Assembly (NCBI RefSeq): GCF_004010955.1
Contig: NZ_CP025227.1
Span: forward strand, 1,178,001-1,242,000
DNA: 64,000 nt
Direction: 5' to 3'
DNA from: Actinomyces wuliandei
GTDB lineage: Bacteria; Actinomycetota; Actinomycetes; Actinomycetales; Actinomycetaceae
Position 1 is the stretch's first letter; each line of letters begins with the position of its first letter. A program made the translations under genes and the position numbers. Below are positions 26,598 to 38,823 of the stretch, piece by piece. The notes under the pieces were generated by a model that searched no databases, was not told the origin of the DNA, and saw only the letters and a program-made list of their open reading frames with translations.

Positions 26598-27743
26598 CTA
26601 GCGCGTCCCGGGAGCCGTGACGAAGTCGATCAGCTCCTCCATGCGTCCCAGGAGGCTGGGCTCCAGGTCCTTGTAGGAGCGGACCCGCCCCAGGATCCGC
26701 TTCCAGGCGTGAGCGACGTCCGCCTGGGAGTCGTGCGGCCACCCCAGGGCCTCCAGCGTCCCGTGCTTGATGTCGGTGCCTCGTGGCACCTGCGGCCAGG
26801 CGCTCAGGCCGAGGCGCTCGGGCCTGACTGCCTGCCACACGTCGACGTAGGGGTGCCCCAGGACGAGGACGTTGTCGCCCCCAGGCATGGCGGCGACCTC
26901 CTGGGCGATACGTGACTCCTTGGAGCCGGGTACCAGGTGGTCCACGAGCACCCCGGCGCGCCTGGAAGGGGAGGGGGAGAACTCAGCCATGACCCGCGCC
27001 AGGTTGTCCACCCCTTCCAGCAGGAGGACCACGACCCCCTCGTGGCGCAGGTCGTCCCCCCAGACCTTCTCCACCAGCTCGGCGTCGTGGCGGCCCTCCA
27101 CCCAGATCCGTGAGGCTCGTGCCACCTTGGCTGTCCTGGCCTCCTCTCCCTCCACGGCGTAGGAGCCCGAGGCGGTCAGCCTGCGCCCCGAGGCGCTGAG
27201 CGGACCAGTGGGCTTGCGCCTAGCAGGTGCGGGAGGCTCCAGGACCACAGGACGCCCCTCGACCCAGAACCCCGGTCCCAGGGGAAAGGCGCGGCGGGTG
27301 CCGTGGCGGTCCTCCAGGACCACCAGGTGCTGGCCGCCCGATTTCTCCACCGCGACCGCCGCACCCACGAAACCAGTCTGACGGTCCTCGACCACCAGGC
27401 CGCGTGAGACCCGCAGGGGGACTGACTGCGGACGGACGGCTGCCGGACCCACCCGGTGCGGGTCGGCTGACAGCACGTCGCTGCCGTAACGGTCGGCGGA
27501 GGAGGGCCGCCGCAGCGGACCCCGCGCCGTTGAGGCCGGAGCAGAGGAGGGCGGAGCCGGGACGGGCCGAGGTGGTGCGGCCGGAACCGGGGGAGCTTGG
27601 CCCGGTACCGCCGTCCGGCTCGTCCCCGTCCCCCGCGCCTGGGCGGTGCCCGCCTGGGCACGTGCGCGCAGGGCGGCACGGCGGGCCGCAGTCGAGCCAG
27701 GGACCGGCTGGTGGTAGGGAGCGGGAGTGTTCACCCTCGGCAC
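26598..27743 (-). CDS. DUF3097 family protein
   Basis: 381 residues from GTG 27743. Residues 1-85 are Ala/Pro-rich and disordered. The conserved actinobacterial DUF3097 core starts at DRYGSDVLS and contains FVGAAVAVEK, SRIWVEGRHDAELVEKVWGDDLR, VLLLEGVDNLARVMAEF, RAGVLVDHLVPGSKESRIA and VLVLGHPYVDVWQAV. The VEGxxDAELVEKVWGDDLR segment and following acidic motifs resemble a Toprim fold, suggesting nucleic-acid work, but the function is not known. It is divergent from hrcA. Confidence 0.88.
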   Translation of the reverse strand: MPRVNTPAPYHQPVPGSTAARRAALRARAQAGTAQARGTGTSRTAVPGQAPPVPAAPPRPVPAPPSSAPASTARGPLRRPSSADRYGSDVLSADPHRVGPAAVRPQSVPLRVSRGLVVEDRQTGFVGAAVAVEKSGGQHLVVLEDRHGTRRAFPLGPGFWVEGRPVVLEPPAPARRKPTGPLSASGRRLTASGSYAVEGEEARTAKVARASRIWVEGRHDAELVEKVWGDDLRHEGVVVLLLEGVDNLARVMAEFSPSPSRRAGVLVDHLVPGSKESRIAQEVAAMPGGDNVLVLGHPYVDVWQAVRPERLGLSAWPQVPRGTDIKHGTLEALGWPHDSQADVAHAWKRILGRVRSYKDLEPSLLGRMEELIDFVTAPGTR

Positions 27744-27798
27744 GGTAGGGGAACCTCACGGCCTGCAGGCGGCGGACCCGCCGTCGGGCGGCGTAGGA

Positions 27799-27823
27799 TG
27801 GCACTCACACCCGGTGAGTGCCA
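27799..27823 (+). promoter_or_regulatory. CIRCE element (HrcA operator)
   Basis: TGGCACTC-N9-GAGTGCCA at 27799-27823, a perfect inverted repeat with the exact 9-base spacing of CIRCE (consensus TTAGCACTC-N9-GAGTGCTAA). It lies 161 bases upstream of hrcA, implying heat-shock autoregulation of hrcA-dnaJ. Confidence 0.9.
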
Positions 27824-27984
27824 GATGCGCCGCAGGCAGCGGCGCGTCCAGCGCGAAGCCGGCGCCGGGCAGACGGAGCCAGTCGGGGCCGGGCGGAGCC
27901 TAGGGCGCACGCCGCTCGGTGGCACGCCGTAGGCCCGTAGGGCTGTGTTGCCACGGGAAGTAGCCACGGGAAGGAGACGGGCGC

Positions 27985-30287
<2,303 letters not shown>

Positions 30288-30355
30288 GACGGTGAGGCCG
30301 GGCCCCTGCGCGCCACCCAGGGCGGGCAGGTTCTGACCAGTCTCGTGCGAGGGGC

Positions 30356-31219
30356 TCAGGCCTCTGGGGTGCTGGTGCGAGTACCTGTCCGCGTGGCGGA
30401 CATCGGGGTAGGACGGGCGCCGAAGATCGCCTGCCCCACGCGCACGCAGGTCGAGCCCTCCTCGACGGCCGTCTCAAGGTCCCCGCTCATGCCCATGGAC
30501 AGCAGTCCCGGCCCCACCGTGCCCGCCTGTGCCGCCTCGTCCCGCAGCTGACGGACCAGGCGGAAGCACTCACGCACACGCGCCTGGTCCGTGGTGTGGG
30601 CCGCCAGGGTCATGAGGCCTTGGACCCTCAGCGTCGGGTACGCCTGGAGCTGCGCCAGGAAGCCCGGGACCTCGGTGGGCTCCAGGCCGGACTTCGAGGC
30701 CTCGCCGGAGGAGTTGACCTGGACGTAGACGTCCAGGCTGCGCCCGGAGGCCTGGAGGCGACGGTCCAGGGCCTGGGCCAGGCGCAGGGAGTCCAGTGAC
30801 TGGAGCTCGTCGGCGACGGCTGCCGCGTCCCGGGCCTTGTTGGTCTGGACGTGGCCGATAAGGACCCACGCGATCCCCAGGTCAGCCAGGTTGCCCGCTT
30901 TGCGCCGTGTCTCCTGGACCTTGTTCTCGCCCATCTGGGTGGCGCCTGCCGCGTAGGCTGCCCTCAGCCGCTCCTCCGGGACAGTCTTGGACACGGGTAG
31001 CAGGCGGATTTCCGCGGGGTCACGCCCAGCCCGCCAGGCAGCGGCGTCGATACGGGCACGTACGGCGGCCAGCCTGCGGCGGAGCTCCTCCACCGACGCG
31101 GCGGTATCGGTACCGGCGGAGCCGGTACCGCTTACCAGGGTGCTGTCACCGATAGGTACCGAGCCGGTCCCGTCACCGGCCTCGTCGGGGACACCGGTGG
31201 GTACGGGAGAAGATGTCAT
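30356..31219 (-). CDS. YggS/PLPBP family PLP-binding protein
   Basis: 287 residues from ATG 31219. After a ~40-residue Thr/Ser/Gly-rich leader the YggS core follows: RLLPVSKTV (the PLP lysine), GENKVQE, WVLIGHVQTNKAR, QSLDSLRLA, VYVQVNSSGEASKSGL and LSMGMSGDLETAVEEGSTCVRVGQAIFG. It has no known catalysis and buffers pyridoxal phosphate and amino-acid homeostasis. It is divergent from rsmE with only 87 bases between them. The long extra N-terminus is unusual, but no later start is available before the core. Confidence 0.92.
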   Translation of the reverse strand: MTSSPVPTGVPDEAGDGTGSVPIGDSTLVSGTGSAGTDTAASVEELRRRLAAVRARIDAAAWRAGRDPAEIRLLPVSKTVPEERLRAAYAAGATQMGENKVQETRRKAGNLADLGIAWVLIGHVQTNKARDAAAVADELQSLDSLRLAQALDRRLQASGRSLDVYVQVNSSGEASKSGLEPTEVPGFLAQLQAYPTLRVQGLMTLAAHTTDQARVRECFRLVRQLRDEAAQAGTVGPGLLSMGMSGDLETAVEEGSTCVRVGQAIFGARPTPMSATRTGTRTSTPEA

Positions 31220-31306
31220 GAGCAACGACGCTACACCCATGCGACACCGGTACCGTGCGGCACACGGTACTGCGAAGCGGCTTGCGCTGGTCGTAGCCTG
31301 GGACGT

Positions 31307-32206
31307 GTGAGCGCGCCCGTCTTTGTCGTCACTCCTGGCACGGTTGAGCCCGCTGGCTCCTCTGCCCGGAAGGAGCCCCCTGCCGTCCCTTCCCCGTCTG
31401 GTTCTCGACCCGGTCCAGGGGCTGGTCTCGTGCTCACCCTCCTTGGCAGCGGCGACGAGCTCGTCCTGACTGGTACTGAGGCGCGCCACGCGGTGACCGT
31501 GCGGCGGCTTCGCGAGCCCGAGCGGGTGGACCTGGTTGACGGCTCGGGGCTGCGGCTGGTGTGCACGGTGACGTCTGCCGGGGACGGCGCCAGGGACCGG
31601 CTCGGGGTGCGGGTGCTGGAGCGGGTGGTGGAGCCCGCGCCCCTGGTGCGCCTGGTCCTGGTCCAGGCCCTGGCCAAGGGAGGGCGTGATGAGCAGGCGG
31701 TGGAGACCGCCACCGAGGTGGGGGCTGAGACGGTGCTGCCCTGGCAGGCCAGGCGGTGCGTGTCCGTGTGGCAGGGGGCCAGGCGGTCCAGGGGGCGGCA
31801 GCGCTGGCAGACCACTGCCCGGGAGGCGGCCAAGCAGGCCCGTCGCGCCGTCGTGCCCCAGGTTGAGGAGGTGCGGTCCACCGGTGAGCTGGCCCAGTGG
31901 GCACGTGCGACCACGCAGGCCGGGGGAGTGGTGGCGCTGCTCCACGAGGAGGCGAGAGCACCGCTGTCCGCCCTTGCGGGGCCGGGGCAGGACGGTCGGC
32001 CGGTGTTGGCGGTCATCGTCGGACCTGAAGGTGGTATCGAGCGGGAGGAGGTCGCCGTCCTTGAGGAAGCGGGGGCGATGACGGTCCGCCTGGGACCGCA
32101 CGTCATGCGTACGGCCTCAGCGGGGCCGGTCGCCCTGGCGGTCCTGGCCCAGCGTGCGGGCCTGTGGGAGCCTGCGGGTGCGCCTGGCACGGAGGTGGCC
32201 GGGTGA
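31307..32206 (+). CDS. rsmE: 16S rRNA m3U1498 methyltransferase RsmE
   Basis: 299 residues. After a ~40-residue leader come the PUA-like RNA-binding domain (GTEARHAVTVRRLREPERVDLVDGSGLRL) and the SPOUT knot: LVQALAKGGRDEQAVETATEVGAETVLPW, VIVGPEGGIEREEVAVLEEAGA and VRLGPHVMRTASAGPVALAVL. It methylates U1498 of 16S rRNA. GTG 31307 lies seven bases after a TAGCCT -10-like hexamer, so the transcript may be leaderless. Its stop overlaps the tetR start. Confidence 0.94.
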   Translation: MSAPVFVVTPGTVEPAGSSARKEPPAVPSPSGSRPGPGAGLVLTLLGSGDELVLTGTEARHAVTVRRLREPERVDLVDGSGLRLVCTVTSAGDGARDRLGVRVLERVVEPAPLVRLVLVQALAKGGRDEQAVETATEVGAETVLPWQARRCVSVWQGARRSRGRQRWQTTAREAAKQARRAVVPQVEEVRSTGELAQWARATTQAGGVVALLHEEARAPLSALAGPGQDGRPVLAVIVGPEGGIEREEVAVLEEAGAMTVRLGPHVMRTASAGPVALAVLAQRAGLWEPAGAPGTEVAG

Positions 32207-32820
32207 GCCCCCGGGGGCGGCGCCCGGCCGGCTCCCCCGACGCCAGGGAGGCGATCCTGGCCGCCGCACGTGCTGCCTTCGCCCGTGACGGCTACCAGAC
32301 GTCGCTGCGGGGGATCGCCCGCCAGGCAGGCGTGGACCCAGCCCTCGTCCACCACTACTTCCCTGACCGGGCCTCCCTGTTCTCTGCCGCAGTCATCTCA
32401 CCGAGCGCGGGGGTCGAGGCGGACCTGGGCGCCAGGGCGGCCGAGGTGGCCCGGCTGCCTGCACAGGACATCGGTGCCAACCTGGTGCGGTACTTTGTCT
32501 CCCTGTGGGACGAGGTCGGGGCGGACCGGTTCGCCGCCGTTTTCCGGGCCGCCACGAGCAGCCAGGACAGCCTTGCCCCGGTGGCCGGGTTCATCTTCGG
32601 TGGGATCCTCGGCCCTCTGATGGAGCGAATCTCCCCGGACAGGCCCCAGCTGCGCACTCAGCTCGTCGCCAGCCAGCTCATCGGCCTGGGGCTGGTCCGC
32701 TGGGTGGTGGGTGCGGAGCCGCTCGCCGCCCTTGACGTGGAGGAGCTGGTCGCCCTGGTGGGGCCGACCCTGCACCGCTACGCCGTCGGCCCGCTAAGGG
32801 CTGAGGAGACCGGCCAGTAG
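32203..32820 (+). CDS. TetR-family transcriptional regulator
   Basis: 205 residues from GTG 32203, overlapping the rsmE stop (GTGA). The N-terminal helix-turn-helix (AILAAARAAFARDGYQTSLRGIARQAGVDPALVHHYFPDRASLF) is typical of TetR, followed by a helical ligand domain. An ABC exporter operon lies 360 bases downstream with a 16-bp palindrome on its promoter, the natural candidate operator. The ligand is probably a toxic or antibiotic compound exported by that system. Confidence 0.88.
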   Translation: MSPRGRRPAGSPDAREAILAAARAAFARDGYQTSLRGIARQAGVDPALVHHYFPDRASLFSAAVISPSAGVEADLGARAAEVARLPAQDIGANLVRYFVSLWDEVGADRFAAVFRAATSSQDSLAPVAGFIFGGILGPLMERISPDRPQLRTQLVASQLIGLGLVRWVVGAEPLAALDVEELVALVGPTLHRYAVGPLRAEETGQ

Positions 32821-32956
32821 GCGGGCGTTCAAACGCGGCACCTGGGGGTGCTACAGACCGCAGTTGCACATCATCACCGCCCTGGGTCGGCCTGCTGAGA
32901 GGCCGCTAGCCCAGGACTGCGGCGTTCTGGGGATCGCGGCCCTCTCTGTTCAACCT

Positions 32957-33096
32957 GAAGATGTGCAGCAAAGGTCGCGCTGCACATCTTCGGGTCTGCT
33001 CTGGCTGGATGGAGCGAGGTGAACGCCTGCACCTGCGGGGATCCCGCACGTCTGTGCTGTCGAAGCGGGCGCAGGCCAAGGTTGAAGATGTGCAGC
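32957..33096. repeat. 13-mer inverted pair plus third copy upstream of the ABC operon
   Basis: GAAGATGTGCAGC at 32957-32969 and its exact complement at 32979-32991 form a hairpin with a 9-base loop. A third direct copy lies at 33084-33096. They fill the gap between tetR and the ABC operon. They could be a terminator plus a protein site, or copies of a dispersed repeat. Confidence 0.85.
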
Positions 33097-33143
33097 CCCC
33101 ATCCCCCAGCTCCCCAGCCCTCCTGTGTCTCCTCTGTTCTGCC

Positions 33144-33186
33144 TTGACAGGGTCTCCGCCGCCCTCTATATTCATCATATGATGAA
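33144..33186 (+). promoter_or_regulatory. Consensus promoter with palindromic operator and leaderless start of the ABC operon
   Basis: TTGACA (33144-33149), 17 bases, TATATT (33167-33172). The predicted transcript starts at ATG 33179, so the mRNA is leaderless. A perfect 16-bp palindrome TTCATCATATGATGAA (33171-33186) covers the -10 end, start point and start codon, an ideal repressor site. The tetR gene just upstream is the likely partner. Confidence 0.8.
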
Positions 33187-34102
33187 AAACGGGGCTGGTG
33201 GTACACCAGCAACAGCAGCTGGAGCAGGTGCCCCAGGTGCGGAGCCCACTAGCGGGGCACATGAGGGCGTGCCCGTCGTCGAGGTGACCGACCTGCACGT
33301 GTCGCGCGGAGGCAAGGAGATCCTCCACGGGCTGGGGCTCAGCCTCGCGCCCGGCACCGTGACCGGGCTGCTGGGCCCCTCGGGCTGCGGCAAGACCACG
33401 CTCATGCGCACTCTGGTGGGCGTCCAGCGCTACAGGGGCAGAGTCTCGGTACTGGGCCATACCCCCGGTGACCCTGCGGTGCGCGGGCGCGTCGGCTATG
33501 TCACCCAGGGGCTGGCCGTCTACAAGGACCTCACCGCACGGCAGAACCTCACCTACTTCGCCAGGCTCGCGGGCGCTCGCGCCCGTGACCCGCAGGAGGT
33601 CCTGGACCTGGTGGGTCTGGCGGATATCGCTGACAGGCCGGTGTCGAGCTACTCCGGCGGGGAGGCGGGCCGGGTGAGCCTGGCCTGCGCGCTGGTGGCC
33701 CGTCCTGACCTGCTCGTCATGGACGAGCCGACCGTGGGCCTGGACCCGCTGACCCGGGAGGACCTGTGGGAGAGGTTCCGGGCCATGGCGCAGGAGGGGA
33801 CCACCCTGCTGGTGTCCAGCCATGTCATGGACGAGGCCTTCCGCTGCGACCAGGTGCTCCTCATGCGTGAGGGACACCTGCTGGCCTGCACCACTGCGCC
33901 CGGGCTCCTGGAGGACACCGGGGCCACGACAGTCGACGAGGCCTTCCTGGCCGTCATCGCCCGCGACTCGGGCTGGTCAGACAGTGCTGTCGGTGCTGTC
34001 GGTGATGACTGTGCTGACAGTGCTGTCGGTGCTGACCAGACCAGCCGGGAAGCCAGCCAGGGCGTCACTCAGAAGACCGGACAGAAGGGAGGTTCACGAT
34101 GA
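33179..34102 (+). CDS. ABC transporter ATP-binding protein (export type)
   Basis: 307 residues from ATG 33179. Walker A LGPSGCGKTTLMRTL, Q-loop YVTQGLAVYKDLT, signature YSGGEAGRVSLACAL (SGGEAGR, a mild variant of LSGGQ), Walker B LLVMDEPTVGLDPLTRE and the H-loop SSHVMDEA are all present. It pairs with the ABC-2 permease that follows. The C-terminal ~45 residues contain a repeated DSAVGA element rich in Asp/Ser/Val, apparently a recent repeat expansion (33975-34050). Expression is probably controlled by the TetR protein through the palindrome at its start. Confidence 0.9.
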   Translation: MMKNGAGGTPATAAGAGAPGAEPTSGAHEGVPVVEVTDLHVSRGGKEILHGLGLSLAPGTVTGLLGPSGCGKTTLMRTLVGVQRYRGRVSVLGHTPGDPAVRGRVGYVTQGLAVYKDLTARQNLTYFARLAGARARDPQEVLDLVGLADIADRPVSSYSGGEAGRVSLACALVARPDLLVMDEPTVGLDPLTREDLWERFRAMAQEGTTLLVSSHVMDEAFRCDQVLLMREGHLLACTTAPGLLEDTGATTVDEAFLAVIARDSGWSDSAVGAVGDDCADSAVGADQTSREASQGVTQKTGQKGGSR

Positions 34103-34845
34103 GCCCACGCACCTACCTGGCTGCCACGGCACGGATCCTGGCCCAGCTGCGCGCCGACCGCCGCACGCTGGCGCTCATCTCCGTGGTCCCGTCGGTGCTG
34201 TTGACTCTGCTGTACTTCGTCTACGTTGACTCTCCTGGCGGTGACGTCCTGTTCAACCGTGTCGCCGTGTCCATGATGGCCATCCTGCCCATGACGATGA
34301 TGTTCCTGGTCACCAGCGTGGCCATGCTGCGCGAGCGCACCAGCGGCACCCTGGAGAGGCTGTGGACCACACCCACCCACCGGGCCGACCTCCTGTTCGG
34401 CTACGCCACCGCCTTCTCCGCCACCGCCGTGGTGCAGATCCTCGTCCTGTGCGCGGTGGGTGCCTGGGGCCTGGGCGTGGAGGTCGAGGCCGCCTGGGGG
34501 TGGGTGGTGCTGGTGGGACTGCTTGACGCCTTCGTCGGGGTGTCCCTGGGGCTGCTCGTCTCCGCCTTTGCCCGCAGCGAGTTCCAGGCCGTGCAGTTCA
34601 TGCCGGTGGTCATCTTCCCCCAGCTCTTCCTGTGCGGGTTGCTCGTGCCCCGCGACCAGATGCCCCGTGCCCTGGAGGTTGTCTCCGACGCTCTGCCCCT
34701 GAGCTGGGCGGTGGACTTCGTCGACGAGCTGCAGACCGTGGCCGGCCCCTCTGGGGACCTCACCCGCAACCTCGTCTACCTGCTGTGCTTCGGCCTGGTG
34801 GCACTGGTCCTGGCCGCTCTGACGGTCCCCCGGCGGACCCGCTAG
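34099..34845 (+). CDS. ABC-2 type transporter permease
   Basis: 248 residues with six hydrophobic helices. The ABC-2 landmark MLRERTSGTLERLWTTPTHRADLLFGY is at about residues 75-100 and PQLFLCGLLVPRDQMPRALEVVSDALPLSWAVDF near 175-205. It forms the membrane channel for the ATPase encoded upstream, with which it overlaps by four bases (ATGA). The likely role is efflux of a drug or lipid-like molecule. Confidence 0.9.
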   Translation: MSPRTYLAATARILAQLRADRRTLALISVVPSVLLTLLYFVYVDSPGGDVLFNRVAVSMMAILPMTMMFLVTSVAMLRERTSGTLERLWTTPTHRADLLFGYATAFSATAVVQILVLCAVGAWGLGVEVEAAWGWVVLVGLLDAFVGVSLGLLVSAFARSEFQAVQFMPVVIFPQLFLCGLLVPRDQMPRALEVVSDALPLSWAVDFVDELQTVAGPSGDLTRNLVYLLCFGLVALVLAALTVPRRTR

Positions 34846-34910
34846 GACGCTAGGACGGGCTCGGCGGCCCGGCGGCTGCGAGGTGAGGTGCGGACGACGC
34901 CTTCTGGTCC

Positions 34911-35753
34911 TCAGGCGGGACGGGCGAGCACCTCGCCGTGGACGACGGCGAACCAGCCGTCGCCCGCCTCGGCCCAGGCATGCCAGGCCTCGGCCATCTC
35001 CTGCAGTCCCTCCGGCGTGGTCAGACCCAGCTCGACGGCCTGTGGCCCGAAGGAGGACAGGCACCGCTGCGCCCAGGTGCGCCCCCACTGCCGACGCTGC
35101 GGCGCGGTGGCGTAGCACCAGGTGGAGGCGGAGCACTCGACCTGGGTCAGCCCAGCCTCCCGGCACCACGACAGGAGCCGGGCGCCTGCGTCCGGGTGCC
35201 CGCCGTTGTGCCGCGCTGTCGCGGTGTACACCCGCCGCCACTCCTCCAGGGGCACTGGCTGGGGGAACCAGGCCATGGCCGGGTAGACGGTGTCACGGGC
35301 CGCGACGAGCCCGCCGGGGCGGGCCACACGGGCCATCTCCCGCAGGGCCGCCACCGGGTCCGATACGTGCTGGAGCACCTGGTGGGCGTGGACGACGTCG
35401 AAGGAGCCGTCCTCAAAGGGGAGGCTGGCCACGTCCCCGGCCACGAGCTCCACGGCCGGTGCCGCGCCGTCTACGGCGCTGCCGGGCCGGGGTCGTCTGC
35501 CGGGGAGCGCCGTGCGTGCGGCCAGCGTGGCGCGCGCGGCCTCCAGCGCCGCTGGCGCGGGGTCCAGCCCGACGGTGCGCCCGGGGGCAACAGCCTGGGC
35601 GAGGTCAGCGGTGATCGTGGCCGGCCCGCAGTCGACGTCCAGCAGGTCCTGCCCCGCCTGGAGGTGGGGGAGGAGGTAGGCGGCACAGTCTGCTGCCGAG
35701 CGCTGTGAGTGGCTGACCAGCACCGCTGTGCCGTGACCGTGGGTGTAGCGCAT
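34911..35753 (-). CDS. SAM-dependent methyltransferase (UbiE/type 11-like)
   Basis: 280 residues from ATG 35753. Motif I reads LLDVDCGPATITADLA (glycine-poor variant of DxGxGxG), followed by VGLDPAPAALEAA, a Pro/Arg-rich insertion, FEDGSFDVVHAHQVLQHVSDPVAALREMARVARPGGLV and a C-terminal substrate-binding half. It should methylate a small molecule. The minus-strand frame stays open far upstream through phoH, but that extension is antisense to a clear gene. No operon partner. Confidence 0.85.
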   Translation of the reverse strand: MRYTHGHGTAVLVSHSQRSAADCAAYLLPHLQAGQDLLDVDCGPATITADLAQAVAPGRTVGLDPAPAALEAARATLAARTALPGRRPRPGSAVDGAAPAVELVAGDVASLPFEDGSFDVVHAHQVLQHVSDPVAALREMARVARPGGLVAARDTVYPAMAWFPQPVPLEEWRRVYTATARHNGGHPDAGARLLSWCREAGLTQVECSASTWCYATAPQRRQWGRTWAQRCLSSFGPQAVELGLTTPEGLQEMAEAWHAWAEAGDGWFAVVHGEVLARPA

Positions 35754-35834
35754 GGAGAGCGAGGCTACTGGGGCGTGCACACGGTGGGAGGCGCACGTCC
35801 AGGATGCGGCACCGGTAGGTAGGATCGGGCCACG

Positions 35835-37057
<1,223 letters not shown>

Positions 37058-37061
<4 letters not shown>

Positions 37062-37516
37062 CGACAGAAGTCAGCAACGAGACCTCCGTGCCGATTGACG
37101 GGGCCGAGTTCGCCGCCCTGGCTGACCACGTGCTCCAGGCCATGCACGTCTCGCCCGCTGCTGAGCTTGCCATCCTGTTCGTCGACCCCGAGCCGATGGC
37201 CGAGCTCCACGAGCGCTGGCTAGGCCTGCCCGGCCCAACCGACGTCATGAGCTTTCCCATGGACGAGCTGCGGCCGGGGACGGCCGGGACACCGACCCCG
37301 CCGGGGACCCTGGGTGACATCGTGCTGTGCCCGCAGGTGGCTGCCGAGCAGGCGCTGGAGGCCGGCCACTCCGCGGTGGAGGAGATGCTCCTGCTGACGA
37401 CCCACGGCATCCTGCACCTCTTGGGCTACGACCATGCCGAGCCGCGTGAGCGCAAGGAGATGTTTGCGCTCCAGCGCAGGCTCCTGCTGACCTTCCTGGC
37501 GGAGCGGGGCGCGTGA
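37058..37516 (+). CDS. ybeY: Endoribonuclease YbeY, rRNA maturation factor
   Basis: 152 residues from GTG 37058. The zinc-binding [14 protein letters not shown] (H-x3-H-x5-H) and [10 protein letters not shown] are the family signatures. It is a single-strand RNase needed for 16S rRNA 3'-end maturation and ribosome quality control. It is translationally coupled to phoH and to the CNNM gene by overlaps of four bases. Confidence 0.95.
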
Positions 37517-38823
37517 GCGGGATACCTGTCCTCCTTCTTGTCGTGGGTGCCCTCCTTGCCCTGGGTCTGGGGGCGGCGCTGTCGGCGGGGGAGGCGGCCC
37601 TGACCCGCTTCACCCGCGCTGCCGCTGAGGACCTGGTCGAGGCCGGGCGACGCGGGGCCGTGCAGGTGCGTGACCTGGCGCAGCGGCGTGACCAGGTGCT
37701 GGCCGCCGTGGCGCCTGCGCGCGTGGCGGTGGACATGCTCGCTGCGGTCCTGGTGACCCTGGCGGTCGCCGGCCTGGTCGACGAGTGGTGGCTGGTGCTG
37801 GTCCTGGCCGTCCTGGGCAACATTGTGCTCCTGGGGGTGCTGGTGGGCGTCTCCCCACGGTCGGCGGGCCAGCGCAACCCGGGAGGGACCCTCCTGGCGC
37901 TGGGAGGGCTCCTGGGGTGGGTCACCGCGCTGGGGGCGCCCTGGCGCGCGCTGGCAGCCCGCCGCCCCCGCCGCCGCGCTGAGCCGACCCACGCCCAGGC
38001 CCGGGAGGCCGTCAACGAGGACCTGCGGGAGATGATCGACGAGATCGGTGAGGCAGACACCATTGAGGACGAGGACCGCCAGATGCTGCGCAGCGTCGTC
38101 GAGCTGGGCCAGACCCTGGTGCGCGAGGTCATGGTGCCTCGTACCGACATGGTGACGATCGAGGCGGACAGGAGCGCCGCCAGCGCCATGCGCCTGTTCG
38201 TGCGCTCCGGGTTCTCCCGGGTCCCCGTCATCGGGGAGGACGCTGACGACGTGCGCGGCGTGCTCTACCTCAAGGACCTCCTGCGACGGCTGTCGGCCAG
38301 CCCCGACCAGGAGGGCCTGCCCGTGTCGGAGTTCGTGCGCGTGGCCGAGTACGTCCCGGAGACCAAGCTGGCTGACGACCTGCTGCGGGAGATGCAGACC
38401 GGCCACTTCCACATGGCCCTGGCGGTGGACGAGTACGGGGGCACCGCAGGGCTGGTCACCATGGAGGACCTGCTGGAGGAGGTGGTTGGTGAGCTCATTG
38501 ACGAGCACGACCCCCGGCTGCCCGAGCCCCAGGAGGTCGCTCCTGGCACCTACCGTGTCCCCGCCCGGCTCGGGCTGGACGAGCTGGGCGCCCTCTTCGG
38601 CCTGGAGATTGACGACGACGACGTGGACACCGCCGGGGGGCTGCTCACCAAGGCTGTCGGACGCGTCCCCCTTCCCGGGGCGAGCGGGGACGTCCAGGGG
38701 CTGCGTCTGGTGGCGCAGGACGTGGCCGGGCGCCGTCGCCAGCTGGCGACCCTGACTGCCACCAGGGTGCCCGAGGTCCCGGACCAGCCTGACCGGAAGG
38801 ACTCTGATGCCCCACTCCCGTGA
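37513..38823 (+). CDS. CorC/HlyC-type CNNM + CBS domain transporter-like protein
   Basis: 436 residues from GTG 37513. The N-terminal CNNM domain has four hydrophobic segments (residues ~5-140), followed by a CBS pair ([20 protein letters not shown] ... [24 protein letters not shown] ... [33 protein letters not shown]) and a C-terminal CorC domain. Family members are linked to Mg2+/Co2+ efflux. It sits between ybeY and era, as in many bacteria; its 3' end overlaps era by 17 bases. Confidence 0.92.
   Translation: MSGIPVLLLVVGALLALGLGAALSAGEAALTRFTRAAAEDLVEAGRRGAVQVRDLAQRRDQVLAAVAPARVAVDMLAAVLVTLAVAGLVDEWWLVLVLAVLGNIVLLGVLVGVSPRSAGQRNPGGTLLALGGLLGWVTALGAPWRALAARRPRRRAEPTHAQAREAVNEDLREMIDEIGEADTIEDEDRQMLRSVVELGQTLVREVMVPRTDMVTIEADRSAASAMRLFVRSGFSRVPVIGEDADDVRGVLYLKDLLRRLSASPDQEGLPVSEFVRVAEYVPETKLADDLLREMQTGHFHMALAVDEYGGTAGLVTMEDLLEEVVGELIDEHDPRLPEPQEVAPGTYRVPARLGLDELGALFGLEIDDDDVDTAGGLLTKAVGRVPLPGASGDVQGLRLVAQDVAGRRRQLATLTATRVPEVPDQPDRKDSDAPLP

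Noticed and set aside
31220-32101. Long minus-strand extension of the YggS reading frame
   Set aside because: It is antisense to rsmE, has Arg/Pro/His-rich non-native composition, and the YggS homology is fully contained after ATG 31219.
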